From Sympetrum striolatum (lineage: Eukaryota > Arthropoda > Insecta > Odonata > Libellulidae), in assembly GCA_947579665.1 (NCBI GenBank), contig OX388351.1, positions 248,001-312,000 on the forward strand: DNA of 64,000 nt, given 5' to 3'. The translations under genes were made by a program, and so were the position numbers. The notes below the pieces were generated by a model. The model was not told the origin of the DNA. It ran no database searches and saw only the letters and a program-made list of their open reading frames with translations. The stretch's first letter is position 1. Each line of letters begins with the position of its first letter. Positions 32,766 to 45,458 of the stretch are shown piece by piece.

Positions 32766-34194
32766 TTCAACGAAATTATCCGAATCAGTAATTAAACCTT
32801 CTTAAAAATATAAAATAGACCATATGAAATGATAATTGGTACTAGTACTCAAATTATTTAAGATTTGGCTATATTTACGCTGATTTTACAAACGAGCAAT
32901 ATCGATTTAGAATGGGATTGAAATTTTTTTTTCTGAAATACGTATTGAAGAATGTTACAAGGATTTCTCACACGTCAAAAAGGAGTCGATTTTTTGCCAA
33001 TTTACAGGACAAGCTGAGTATAAAAATTCGATAAAAAATAGAGAGAGAAATATCTGTAGTTGAAAAATAATAATGAGGGTGTATGAGAAAAATAGAGTAG
33101 AATATATAAATCAGGAAGGTTTTCATCAATTGTATTTGATACCTATTTCCCCGCCATTCAACAACGTTATCTCTTTGGAAATGTAATTTTTTGGACTTTT
33201 TGTTACGAAACATTTGTCTCCCAAGAAAAAGCTCATTGAGTTTATGCGGCATGAAGAACAACATTAGCAGAACGGCAGAATATAGCTGCAAGAAGAGGAT
33301 CCAAACAATTTCCTGAGAATTTCCATCTACATCTTTTGATTACATCAAAACAAAGTGAATCTCTTATCTTACTTAAACGATGCCTTCAGGGTGTACGCTT
33401 CCGATGTACTTGTGATCTGTCACCGTGATTGTGAAATCAAATTTTTTTCTGCGTGTTTTTTTAGAAACTTCGATCAATTCCGAAACTAATTAGGAGCTAG
33501 CATAAGCACATTCCAATTCAATTGCAAAATCCATTGCGCGCAATTTCACAGTTTTTCTTAGGAAAGGGGTTCATAATACATCACCATGTCGAAAGGACAC
33601 AAAGCGTTCACTAAATGTTACAGTCACTATACAATTACTTATATTGCGTTTTGTTTCCGGACAAGCTTCGGTAAACAGAAAAGAAGAGGTGTGAGAAGTT
33701 TAAAAGGAAAAAAAAGTCGATCTGTTGCGTCATACGGAAGGTTGAAGAGATATCAGTGGGCAAGAAAGTCGAAAACATTCCCTTCTCTCGCCTTTGCACC
33801 TGCCAACGGCAGACTTCCTATTATTCCCTTTGGACACCGAAAACATCCTTGGAAAGATCTCGTAGATGCGCGATAGCCACGAGAGACGTCACAGAATGTT
33901 AAGGAGGAACGCTCTGCGAAGGATGACAAATGAAGGTAAAGGAGTCAGCTGAGAGGGTAAATAAGACGATAAAGAGTGTAATACGATAGCTTTAGATCGA
34001 TATAAATCTATTAAATGATTAGGATTCAATAAATCTATTTACTTATACATTTATGGAAATCGTAGTTTAAAAAATCTGTAACGAATCGGAATAATCCATC
34101 GGCATTAATTCGTTGACTTAGAAACCGACATAACAGATAAATCTGTTAATATCAATATAAATAAATGTATGGCACATAGGAAATTCGTTAAAAT
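32766..34194. other. No gene recognised
   Basis: The plus frame 33586-33876 (96 aa, basic) has an acceptable start context, but I recognise no family and see no other coding signal. Confidence 0.4.
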
Positions 34195-34262
34195 CAATTT
34201 TAATAAAATTATAATAATAATAAAAGGACTTTATTTATGGCGAGATAACAAGCATGGATTAA
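34195..34262 (-). mobile_element. LINE 3' tail, minus strand
   Basis: On the minus strand TTATCTCGCCATAAATAAAG and TCCTTTTATTATTATTAT match the 3' end of the LINE at 23.3 kb (CTCGCC-AATAAAG.CC followed by (ATT)n). Only a few dozen bases are left. Confidence 0.6.
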
Positions 34263-35762
34263 TGGAATTTATAATCTGTGGAATAAATTATATGATGTGA
34301 AGAAATAGATAAATAACTGTGATATAGTCGAAATCTGCACTTTCTGATATCAGAATGGTAGATACATAATCATAAAGTACTTCGAGAGGCCTACATACGA
34401 AGTCAGATTGAAAATGGCTGATGATGATGATGGTGACACGATGAGTATAATCGAATATGCAGGAAAAATGAATTAAGATACTGATTACATAGTAATATCT
34501 ATGATGCTTAAATAAAGAATTTTTACATTAATCGTAGACCTTACGCTTAATTATACGAAAAAAAACTGTACTAAAACTAATAAATCACATGCATTGAGAG
34601 CTATACAAGAATGAAGGCCCAATCTCTTGTTTGAAGCAATTCATACGTTCATTGTTTTAAAGGAGTACGAGCCTCAAAATATATTTAATAAGAGAGTTCT
34701 GTCAAGCTGTTTAAGAATGCAATTAATTAAGAGGGTAAGAAAAGGTGGTGTAGAAATTAAGGGAAGCATTAAAGAAAGGGAAATCAGATCTACTTGTGGG
34801 GTATTCCCATTATGGAATTCTATCCACCGGGAGGATTCCTCCCACACTCCCTCTTGGCCCTAATTGTGACCATCTAAAAGAGCGGAAATATCGATAATCG
34901 ATTAATGAAGTCTCGTGCGATTGTTACGGGATAATTAGGTCGGCGCTATGCCATTGTTTGGGTCCAGGTGCCAGCAGGGTTGGGGCAGATAAGCTCGATG
35001 GCGACTATTCATTTTTTTTACATCCACGTATGCTTTGAAGCAGTCTTCGGCTCATACATTTTTAGATGTATTTTAAATTTTTGCATGGAAAAATTTTTGA
35101 GCTTCGTGTGGAATATACGTGTTTAATATCCATTAGTTGTTTACTATGTATTTGAATTCTCGTATAATTCGAAATCATACATAGTTTGTGGAAAAAATTA
35201 ACATTCGTTATGCAAAATGATTATAATGATGATATGGCGTGATTGGAGCATCGCGTTAATGTATCGAAACAGTTTAATAATTAAATGTGAACTTACGTGA
35301 ATTTACAGAAGGAAGTAAAATTTTTATCCTCATTTCACTGCAAAGACTGTTTAATAGTAGATCATTGTACATATTCTTTCTCTAAAATAAGTTTGGATTA
35401 AAATCGAATGTGAAATAAAACTTCCTTTAATTGTATTTCACTGAATGAATTCTTTGTCATTCGTCTTTTGATCGAGAAAATGATTTCCTCTACTTTTCTC
35501 TCAGTCTTGCGGGAGACTATTATAGTATGAGAACTATTGTGGCATTATACTTGTAGATTAATTACATTCATTTTGGTTGCCAAGAGTGAATTTTGTGAAA
35601 AGCATATCGCATAAGGTCAATGTCCGACATTTAAGTGGGCTTCTTCTGCTCATTGTTTTACAGCTAAGTTAGAAAAGCAACGTCAATTTAATATACTACA
35701 TGCTCCATGCCATATGCGAACGATACGCGACAATAACCGAATAAGGAAGTAGTTTAGATTAA
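34263..35762. other. No gene recognised
   Basis: AT-rich spacer. A short GC-richer stretch near 34790-34870 is the only departure. Confidence 0.4.
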
Positions 35763-35830
35763 ACTGGTGTTTACATCTCCTGCCGCACGCCGAAAGGCGG
35801 CTTGTAGGGTATTAATGTAGATGTGTAGTT
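35763..35830 (-). repeat. Dispersed repeat family C, copy 2
   Basis: The minus strand reads CTACACATCTACATTAATAC, CCTACAAGCCGCCTTTCGGC and GTGCGGCAGGAGATGTAAAC. The inner GCCGCCTTTCGGCG forms a small hairpin. It matches copies at 28.3 and 42.1 kb. Confidence 0.65.
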
Positions 35831-36559
35831 ATCTCTTCCCCTCTACATCGCTGTTGGTATGGCAGAAGGACAAGTACCCAACCAGCTCTCTCGCTGAAGA
35901 CTTCACAGTCATTAAAACATGGATTCCTTATCAATTTGTTTTACTTTTGATCATAAGAGTACTTGAATATTTTATTATGTATTTTTTTAACTTTTCTTTG
36001 GTGGGAATATTTATTGATCTTTGTACTTGAATTAGCCATACATTACATTTGCATCCAAATGATAATTGAATGTGAAGAAAGCAACTAGAGGACAGGCCTG
36101 AGACCGAATCTTCATATATTTTTCACGTCGGTTTATCTTTACGGTTTTTCCGGTCGCATTGTGTATCATGCTAAATCGCTGTAAATATTCCTCCAGTTAC
36201 ATGTCGAAAGGTGATTCGTAGGTTTTATACCTATCTGCTTTTTTGTCAAATGTTAAGCAAATTATGGTGAAAAATATCTATTTTTTGAAGATCTAAATCT
36301 TCAAATCAATCAAAATATATTAACTGAAACAATATGAAGTAGTCTTCCCGTATTAGTTATTTTTTTTCTTGAATGAATACCGAAAGATAAGAAAATAAAA
36401 ATAAATGCAATCTTTAGCTGTAAATTGGGGCTGGAAGAGCTCGAACAAGAAAACGGAAAATCCTTTATCTCAAATTAGTTTGGTGCACGAATTCCTCGTG
36501 AGCAGCATTAATTTTCGCGAACATAAAACACCTATCTCCTTGAAACAATGCCACAACAA

Positions 36560-36900
36560 AAGACGATCACAAAACTCATTATTGCCGCCGACAAATCCCG
36601 CAAAAGCGGCAATAATTGTAAATCAGTTGGATTCGCATTTTCCGCTTGTCATTTATTGCTTTGTGTTTCCCATCGGCCCCACCGAGAAACGTGAGGGTTG
36701 GGAGGAGAAAAAACGCGCATTTCCCGCTCCTCATTTCGTGCGCCATCTTTTCGGTTGCTCTTTTGTTCTCGCGCAGAACAACGTGACATTTCGCGGTGGA
36801 GGAGCGATACGATCTGCGGCGTTGAAATTTTCGGTATGCGATCCTTAAAGGCCATACCAATTTCGGAAAGGAATTACGACCAGCGGTTGCTAAGCCTTAA
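36560..36900. promoter_or_regulatory. GC-richer block, candidate regulatory region
   Basis: Overlapping open frames on both strands reflect composition more than coding. The block holds GTGCGCCATCTTTTCGG, whose complement AAGATGGCGC resembles a YY1/Pho-type site. No exon with convincing splice sites was found. Confidence 0.3.
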
Positions 36901-39900
36901 GGGATGGGTAGCAACAGTAATAAACATCCGGGGTGCTAAAGAATTCTTTTGCGGAAGTTTTTACACCCCCATCTTGAGTTATGGGTGCTTTCGATAGCAC
37001 TATCAGGAACGGGTTTTTGGACCATCACTTATGTTTTTAAACGAAAATATGCTTTAACTTACATAGTTATCATTATTATTTATTCCATACACGTGTACAG
37101 GCACAATTTATCAGTAATATATCAATATGGATCCCGTTAGCTATCAAGTTGTTTGAAGCCAGTATATAGTAAAATATAAAACAGTGCAATATTTTACGCA
37201 ATAATTAAATTAAAGAATAATCATGTTTTAAATAAGATACTTTTCATCATGAAAAATAATCAGATAAATTGTAACAACAAGTAACAAAGTACAAAAAATA
37301 ATTGAATATCAGTGATCTTCTAACGCAGTGTCAACACAAGATATAGATCCAAAACAATTAGGTTTCTTTGAAGAAGGATGATACATTTTTGTAACGATTT
37401 ATGTGCAAGAATTGCGAATCTTTTAACCGCTACGGGAAAAAAAACCAGAATGAAATTTTTTGTCTGCAAATCGGTTCATTTAGACAATGTAATTTACAAT
37501 TTAATTCTGTTTCTTTACGTAATACAAAAAATAGAGACATACACATACACCGATTAAATGGAATCGTATGCTTCTAACAAGATAAGGAAATATATCAAGG
37601 GATACTTATGGAAAAAAAAAGAATTCAATTTAGACGAGTAAGTACAAAAAATTCTGTAAGAGCAGGCTTCAACTCCATTCCCAACTTTCCTAGTAATGAA
37701 TATTTTGTGCTCAAATTCATTATACAATCTAATTTCTCTTTAGTAGTCCTGCTGCTAAGAAGCAAATGATTCACAAATTAGTAGATGCCTTTCAGAATTT
37801 AGCGATACCGAGCCCTGATATAAACTGCTTTCCTAATTTTGCAAATATTATAATTAGATCTACATTTACCTAAATGTTCCTTATATATGCGATGATAAGA
37901 AAAATGAGCTTCCATTACGTCATTTCCAGTCCAGATATATAGAGTTTAGTTCAATTTTTTCAATCGTGATTAACGTTATCCAAAAAAGAAAGAAAAAAAA
38001 AAGCTATTAGCTGAAACTAATTCGTTAAATCATACTCGTTTCCTAGAGGAATATCGTTGTAATAACGTAAAGTTGTTAAGATCTATATATTTGAGATGGT
38101 CCACTATCATCACCTGCCTTGACTATCATAAATCCATTAGCGATTTTTTTGACATCAAAACAAGAATCTTATCATCAAGACATGTTAAGAATGTGTAAAA
38201 TGTAGGGTCCTAAATCTAATAAAAGTTTTTTATAGAAAAATATTTCACTAGGATAATGGAACACATGCTAAAAATATTTTGCAATAGGATCGACTTGTTA
38301 TTTGAACTTTATATTTACATGAAATCGATATCGTGTTACGAACGGCTTTAGTCGAGTAATAATTTCCGATAGCTATCTCTTTAAAATACTTTGCTTTTTA
38401 TTGTTAGTTACGGAAATATTTTTCATATTCTTATATAAAAAATGATTACCTTTTCTACCTGTGAAAGAGATTTATGCTTCTTACGGAAGACGCAAAATTA
38501 ACTCCACGGTACACCACCGGCTACATTCGTGAGTATGCACTCCTTTTTTATAAATACCAACGGTGGATAAAAGACTTCCACGCAAGGGGCAAAGAAAACT
38601 GTTTATGAATACTTGACATGTTTACAGAACGAAGAACTTGATCCTCTTACGTTGGTAGGGATATTCCCGTCGCGTGCGTTGAAGCATGAATTCAGGCAAA
38701 AAGTTACAAAGTAATGAGGTTTGAAAAAACATGCTTCCACTTATTATGCATGGTCCACAGAGAAGGAACAAGCAATGCAGAAGGTGTAACAAATATTCAA
38801 GCGTGAAAATTACTATAAACTTGGAAGCCTTCTCTTCCATAGTCGTTTCCATTGGCCAAATTTGGAAGTGGACGTTTGGGTGGACCAAGGCCGTCAGAAG
38901 AAGAGTCTCGTAGGCAACCTTGACCCTGAGCTTATCGACTCAATCCCACGCTTTATATCAGAAGCACTCGTGCCAAAAATAGATCTTAGATGCTGTTTCC
39001 TCGAGAGGAAAAGACCGACATGATTCTTCCTCGTTACAGTCCTTGGGGACGTTCTTCGCGACCCAGTGATTAGAGCTATGGTATCTGATTTCGGCACTCA
39101 CGTATTCACGCTGCTTATCGTTTTCTACGGTAAGCGATTATATATAATGTTCAGATGCCGTTGAATGTACTTTTTTGGATAGAATTATCGTAACGACACA
39201 GACTTTTGTGTCTGAAAAATGATACAAAACGGCTAGTTCAATACCTAAGAAAATAAAATCCTCCTATCTGATTCTCGAATCTTAATTTGGATGCAACAAC
39301 ATACGGTTTTAACGATTTGAATTGTTCATCTACAATAACTTCACCAAATAAAATTAAGACAGTGCTAATGCAATTAAGTAGAAATGCGAATCCAAATAAA
39401 TAACGCTGATTTTGATAATAAGTACAGTAAGAAATTGAAATTCTCCCGGAGCTTAAAAACGTGGTTTATCAATTGGAGAATTTTCGAATGTGGCTAGGAC
39501 GTTCATTCTACAGGGTAGAAGATCAATACCGTCATTCTGGGTTGGATGAAACTTCAGAAATTGTTCATTAATTACATGTAGAGGGATTAAATATTTCGTG
39601 TAAACCGTAATATCGCAGAAATCGTAAAGTTGATAAATTATGGTTTAGCAATTTCAGATAGAAAGTAATAAATTTGGCTTACTTTATTAAACAAAGACGT
39701 AAAAAATAGGTGAAATGAACTTTCCGTACGGTAAAGACTTGATTTGTTTCTTTAATTAACAGCGTTCTCGTGAATCTAAATCTCCGCAGACTTCTGAAAT
39801 AAAATTTTGGCGCACATAGAGCGGGATCAGCAAATTCAACCTTAAAGAGAAAATTTAGACAATAACCAGGGAAAGACCCGTATCCGAGTCCCTAACTTGG

Positions 39901-40565
39901 TCTTATTCTGAGGCCCAATGACAAATTGACACCGCAAAGTATCCGGCGCGAACGAGTGCTCCTGGAAATGAGGAAAATGCAATCGCCTGTTTGCTCACTC
40001 GATCTGTGACGAAGCCTAACGACGAGGTCAGTGTTTTTCGCGGGAATCCACTTCCCCCGGCGAGAAAGATAATGGGCGGAAATAGCAGAGGGTAGGTTGA
40101 AGGTGAGAGGAAATAGTTTCTCATTTGTACGAGAGTCCATTGAGAGTGGCCTTACGGAATTAGACACGCCAAATGCCCATTCAGCCTCCCTCTTTTCCTC
40201 TTAAGACCATTTATCTGGAATGCATTATCTTATATTAGGGATTAGTAAAACGTGAAGCAGCCTCCTTGCCTTATTTCCCTTACACATACGCTCATGTATG
40301 CTTACACTTAGTAAAATATCGACTAAAGTATGAACTTAAAAACGATATTTCCGCTATATATAAGAGCGCTCCCCTTTGTGGGAGAATTTAAAAATTTTGA
40401 AAGGAAAGATGTAATGAATGCCTAGTTTTACTGTGAAAGAAATATTTTGGTAGTGCTTGCATATATTATAGTGTGGAAATAAATAAGAAATAACAAAATA
40501 GCAAACAAAAATGAATTTGGAACCAATAGTTCTCGTTAGACGAGTTATGTAGGTAGTGGAACGAG
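36901..40565. other. No gene recognised
   Basis: AT-rich non-coding stretch. GC-richer parts near 38880-39080 and 39890-40170 carry short frames on the minus strand without recognisable features. Confidence 0.4.
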
Positions 40566-41157
40566 TACAGTGGAACCTCTGTTCACGAACTTAATCTGTT
40601 CCTGGACCCTGGTCGTGAACTGAGACAATTTCTCCTGTTGAAATTAATGTAAATAGAATTAATCCGTTCCAGACTCTGAAACTTTGTATTTTTGTTTAGA
40701 ATGCACGTAAATTACATGTAAAATTAGTTATAAAATAAATAAAAAATTAAATTTTAAACTTTACGTGAATATTATTATTTTTTATTTTTTCCTTAATTCT
40801 TCTTTATGAGCGTCATTGACTGCGATCAGTTATTAGCTTGCGTATACGGAAGAAGACCCGTATGGGATAAAAGAATAAAAGAAAATTCGAAATATATATA
40901 AAATACAGTAATTTGAATTTAAGATAGCTTAATGTTATTATATTGCTACTGAATTTGACCTGTTTCACTGACAAAAGTAATCCGCAAATTACTCACGAAT
41001 TGTGTTCACTGATCAACTTGTCTACAACTGGAACGATGCTGTGTTATGTCGGGGTTGCCTACTGAACTGGTCGGCAGTCTTGGTCGTGAACCGAGTTGTT
41101 GTACGCCAACCGAGTCAAAATTTGGTTGCCAAAATCGGTCGTAAACCGAGTTGGTCA
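40566..41157 (+). mobile_element. pogo/Tigger-like element, right end missing
   Basis: TA (40566-40567) is followed by CAGTGGAACCTCTGTTCACG and GGTCGTGAACTGAGAC, a CAG terminus related in layout to the element at 29.8 kb. The right half (41060-41150) has three TCGTGAACCGAGTT/TCGTAAACCGAGTT-type units, in the expected subterminal arrangement. The matching right terminus (AGGTTCCACTG) is absent, so the copy is truncated. No transposase frame is visible. Confidence 0.65.
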
Positions 41158-42119
41158 GCAGATGGATATAAATGATTTTCATCACTGAATGTGCTCTCCT
41201 TACTTGTAACATACGAGATCATAAACGATTCAGTAACGTTGTAGAGGCAACATCAATTGATTCAGAGCTAAAAAATATGGACAATTACGTATGGATAAAT
41301 GAGGTGTTAACAACCCAGACATCAATATTTTGAAACATTTTCAATTCACAAAGCCCCTCACACAATTCACTCCGAGCACGAGTTTAAATCTGGACCACAC
41401 CGAAATAATATCAATAAATATCGAAGGGCATTTTTAAAGCCCGTAAGGAGGATCGAGAAAAGTGGATGGGAATTTATTGACGTTAGCAGGCAGTGCTGGC
41501 GATTTTCGCGAAAGGGAATAAAACACGTTTTCGGCAATAATTTTGAAGCTCTCTTCGGTCCAAATTATAGCGGAGGTCGGCAAAGAAAGGGAACAATGTA
41601 TTGCTTGGGCTGTAACGCTCATCACACACCGAGCAACTCAGGTAATGCTGAGCAGGAAGAGACCAAAAACGAGTGGAGGGGTTAAATAACGCGGAATTTC
41701 TCTTAGTCATCAGTTTTGATTACACAGCTCGTAACGTAATAGGAGACCTAGAATTAACGTCACATACTGTCTACATGTTCTTTTCTCTCAGATTATTATT
41801 TTTCGGTGAAATCTATTACTACGGTATTTAAATCGTGTAATTTTTACTTGGATTGTTTATAGAAACACAATAATCTCTACTTGGTATGACTTACATCTAC
41901 ATCAAATGATAGTTTGATATTTATAAATAAAATTGTTTTATTTGGTAAGAATGCTCTAGCTGTTAAAATTGGGTGTTAAAAGATTTCAATACTATAATAC
42001 GAGAGAATTGAAGAGGTCTCTTGCTGTTCACATCCCACGACACTTCCGAATAGATAATTAACGGGAATGCATTTAGATGTCGTAGAAGTCCAAAACTCTA
42101 TGGCGATGTCAGATGAAAA
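41158..42119. other. No gene recognised
   Basis: Non-coding spacer with two overlapping short minus-strand frames (41434-41710), judged chance. Confidence 0.4.
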
Positions 42120-42200
42120 TTTGATTTAGATATGTAGATTTAGATATGTACCCCGCGAGCCGCCAGAGGGGTATGGCAGGGGGTGTAATACACCACCATT
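42120..42200 (+). repeat. Dispersed repeat family C, copy 3
   Basis: AGATATGTACCCCGCGAGCC, GCCAGAGGGGTATGGCAGGG and GGTGTAATACACCACC match copies 1 and 2 in order. The stretch to about 42330 is GC-richer and may belong to the same element. Confidence 0.6.
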
Positions 42201-43139
42201 ATTCATTCATCCCTATTAGCATCTCTAATAGCCTGGGGAGAAAACGACCAAAAGTAATTATCCGCCCTTGCGATTACTTCCCTATAACGCTTCGTCGATG
42301 CCTCTCGGAGATCGCGTTCGCTCCTTACTGGCACTAACATTTCACTTCGTCTATGAATTCTGAGCGAATGAACTTTCCGAAAAGTTTCCGACGATATTCA
42401 GATCTTCTGATCATCAGTAGTGAATTCCAACCGAGGGACTCTATCATTGCCGTATTTTCCGTTTTCCGCAGATTTTTTCCGAATAGGCAAATAAATTAAT
42501 TTATTGATTACGGATAAAGAGAAATAAATGTGGGAACTCTTACGAGTTCTACAGTAGCCTCTATTAAAGAGATATTCAAAATTAAACCAAACAAATAGGT
42601 TCATTAAAATCAATGCCTGACTAAAGATGACTGCTGCAATGAATATTTATTCGTTGCTATGGTTAGTCATGCGAAGAGAAAAATTGATATTCTGATAAAC
42701 ATACATCGCTCAAGTAGAAATAACCGCAATAAAATTTCGTAGGAATTTTTTGCTTGGATAAGTGAAATCCATAGTGGTGATTGACATTAAGAGATATAAT
42801 TTAATAAATTACACTGTGATTAATGAATGCTCTTTTTACATTTGCTTGGATATTTAAAGAATGGATGCAAGGAAAATGAATGTTATGCTCTTATTTATAA
42901 AGAAAAGCGTGATGATTCTTGATAGACATATTTGGCAGTGTTTCGCGCAGAAACAACTCGCATACAAACGTATCCTCTCGGACCTTTCTTAGCGCATTCC
43001 TCGTTGAAAGTAAACAAAAAAGTTTTCTCCTTAACTTGAGGACGTCGCGGAACTGCGTTAAGGTATTGGAGGGAATAAAAGAAAAAAACAGCTAACTTCT
43101 CGGAAGTGCGCCTCCAGTGATGGCTTTGGAGGAGACATT

Positions 43140-43351
43140 CGACGTCCACAACGACGGCGCTCTGCCCTTTGCGGTCCTCCGGTGCACTCGTAATGTTTGG
43201 AGACGTCGGAATAGCCTCCGAGGTGTTTGCCCGTGACGTGTGAACGGAAGCAAAAACGGTTGGTCTTTCCTATTCCTTCAGTCTATGGTTCCGTTCAAGG
43301 CAACGGTCGTATTGGAGAGAGAGCATTCGATAAATCGAGAAGTGGAAAGCA
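43140..43351 (+). promoter_or_regulatory. Candidate promoter and 5' leader
   Basis: A GC-rich segment just upstream of the candidate first exon. It contains GACGTCGG (about 43201) and GTGACGTGTG (about 43231). CTTCAGTCT at 43277-43284 has the arthropod initiator form TCAGT, with GGTCGT, a downstream-promoter-like motif, about 25 nt later (43305). The spacing is off the canonical position by about two bases. A start near 43280 would give a 5' leader of about 70 nt. No TATA box is seen. Confidence 0.42.
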
Positions 43352-43409
43352 ATGAAAACCTTCGATGAGAATCTAGATCTCCTCTATCGAAGAAATTTTG
43401 TGGTCGTTG
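43352..43409 (+). CDS. Candidate first coding exon of an unidentified gene
   Basis: ATG at 43352 opens 19 codons plus one base, MKTFDENLDLLYRRNFVVV with a split Gly codon, and runs directly into GTTG|GTAAGTTTT, a near-consensus donor (GT at 43410-43411). Start context is AAGCAATGA, with a purine at -3. A GC-rich leader with an initiator-like site lies upstream. A start codon, charged N-terminus turning hydrophobic, strong phase-1 donor and promoter-like leader together are unlikely by chance. The peptide could be a cytosolic N-terminus leading into a membrane helix, but I do not recognise the gene. No following exon was found in the rest of the window, implying a first intron longer than 20 kb or a very short second exon. 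Confidence 0.52.
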
Positions 43410-44310
43410 GTAAGTTTTATGTCAAAATCAATCACTCTCACGTGGTGCGTTGCTTGGATCGTTGCATGTCGCAGTCTTAATGATTACAGCCAAAATAATC
43501 ATCACGGTACTTTCACTCTTTTGATAGAATCAACGCGAATGCATGATCGCGAGTTACCTACAAATTTGTAACTCTTGTTGAATTAATTACAGGTGTAAAG
43601 TTAAGATTCCACCCAAACTATATCTATTTCTTAAAACTGTCATTAACTTTAAACTGTTTAATGGTGATTAATTACTGCGTTTTCATATTTCATCACTTAA
43701 AAATATTCCGTTCATAAAAAGTATATTTTCTGTGGTAAAATATCCTAATTTGAGTTGATATGTATTGCTCCGAACCCCAAAAGAAATCTATGGACCGCAT
43801 ACGTTATTAATATCCACGCGCTTTGACAAACCTGAAATATTTTAATTGGTTTTACGGAGGTGTTGATTTCAGAGGAAAGAACCGATATGTACGAGTAGTA
43901 GTCGCATGTACAATAGTCAATTCTGTGTAAGATTCGAGATTTTTTCTAGCTTCGGAATTGAATATCCGCTGTATCTCTTTAGTTTAGTTAATTTATTAAT
44001 ATGTAACATTCACAATAAATTCAGATATTGCAATGAAGTGAATAGATGTCTCGGTTAAATACAAAAATAGTACAGTAGTAAAACACATTACTAATTACAT
44101 ATGCCAATGTCTCATTATAAATATGAAAATTATGTACTCCATAATAAATCTGATATGATCAAGCTCTACTTTGTGGAAGGCTTACAAAATAAATATAAAT
44201 ATGCATAAATATTACGTATGTTCGTATGCCTGTGCATAAATATGCATTTCGGACTACTTCAAAAATTTCAGGATTGATTTCCTTAAGGTTCATTCCGATC
44301 TAAAGTAGAT
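43410..44310. other. Non-coding, presumed first intron
   Basis: AT-rich sequence following the GTAAGT donor; nothing recognised. Confidence 0.4.
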
Positions 44311-44475
44311 AGGTAAAATAAAATAACTATGTAAAATCCCACTGAAGTACATTTATTAAGACAACCGGTTTCGAACAAATTAGTTCATCATCAGGCAAAA
44401 CTTACAAGCAAGCAGGGCCTTATATAAACAACAGGGGCCAAAGAATTTTTTTTACATAGTTATTTTATTTTACCT
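44311..44475. mobile_element. Penelope-like relic between perfect 25-bp inverted repeats
   Basis: The arms AGGTAAAATAAAATAACTAT+GTAAA (44311-44335) and their exact inverse (44451-44475) enclose 115 bp carrying a hammerhead-like motif on the minus strand. Penelope-like retroelements are known to carry short hammerhead ribozymes in their terminal repeats and to insert as inverted or partial copies, which suggests the origin. No reverse transcriptase or GIY-YIG domain is present. Confidence 0.55.
44360..44394 (-). ncRNA. Hammerhead ribozyme-like core
   Basis: The minus strand has CTGATGA (44394-44388), a helix II GAAC/GTTC around the loop TAATTT, GAAA (44372-44369), then CCGGTT and GTC (44362-44360). 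These are the invariant blocks of a hammerhead in the right order and spacing. Helix III would be only two base pairs (AC/GT), but the loop lies within the palindrome AACCGGTT, which would permit the dimeric form described for Penelope-type hammerheads. Helix I is weak and AT-only, with mismatches, so activity is doubtful. Confidence 0.5.
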
Positions 44476-44644
44476 GTGAAATGAAGTTCCACATAGTAAA
44501 GGCTTCCTCTATCGATTTTATTCTAAACTAGATAGTTGAAGATTCAATTCATTCGTCAACGTTAAAAAAGAACGTGCATAAAATTCACCCTCAGGGAGAG
44601 AGGTCATCTTAAATGCTCGAAATATAGAAAATAATATAATAACC

Positions 44645-44722
44645 TAGCAAGCAAACCTAATGGTAATCCAACAGTATATACTATAGCAAGCAAACCTAAT
44701 GGTAATCCAACAGTATATACTA
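44645..44722. repeat. Perfect 39-bp tandem duplication
   Basis: Units 44645-44683 and 44684-44722 are identical, beginning TAGCAAGCAAACCTAATGGT. There are exactly two copies, so this is a recent duplication or an assembly artefact. Confidence 0.93.
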
Positions 44723-45458
44723 GAAAGATAGTCTCATACATGTACTTTAATATTCCTCTTAAATGGGCAGCGAAACAAATATTATCAAATTATTAAATAT
44801 ATCCAAACGTTGTAAACAAACTGTCGGTTGATACATTTGTAGTTCTGACCATCATACAAATATTACAACGCCGTTAATTTATTTGGCCGTGACAGTAATT
44901 TTCAATGCAACAATAATGGTCACCTTGGAAACCAGGAAAACGGCCACATCTACCGACAGAAGACAAAAAGGATGAAATGGCGATATGTATGATGATCCTA
45001 CTTACATAAATTCACCAATAAGATCTTGAGAAAACTTCGTAGCAATGGAGACTGCAGACTTTAAGTACAACTTACTCCCCAAGATTCTTTAGCCACACTG
45101 CTGTAATCTTCACCTTTCCTATGAAGACATTCTCCTCCCACGATAGGAATCGTGTTCTGTTACGCTTCTTTCGCAGCTGTTCCTCCCTATTACGAGTGTC
45201 ACTATTCAAAGCCATGCGCTTCAAAAGAACAATGAGCGCTCATTTGTTCCGCCACAAGTTATGGGAGTGTGCTTAATCGATACCCGCTCTAATACTCTTG
45301 AATTACTGGAAAAACTGCAAAGCATTTCTTAAGCTAGAACGGTTTCTATACGCCTTCCTATAGTATCACCTAGTCATGTAGTGCTCGATCTAAAGCAGAA
45401 ATAGAAAAGAAATATCCCTTTAACAGAAAATTCATTCGTCTTATTCAGGTGTTGTAAT
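44723..45458. other. No gene recognised
   Basis: Non-coding spacer. Confidence 0.45.

Noticed and set aside
33586..33876. 96-aa basic open frame with a CACCATG start context
   Set aside because: No recognisable family, splice context or coding composition; expected by chance in 64 kb.
36405..36997. Several overlapping open frames on both strands
   Set aside because: Frames on opposite strands overlap and none has a recognisable domain; base composition explains them.
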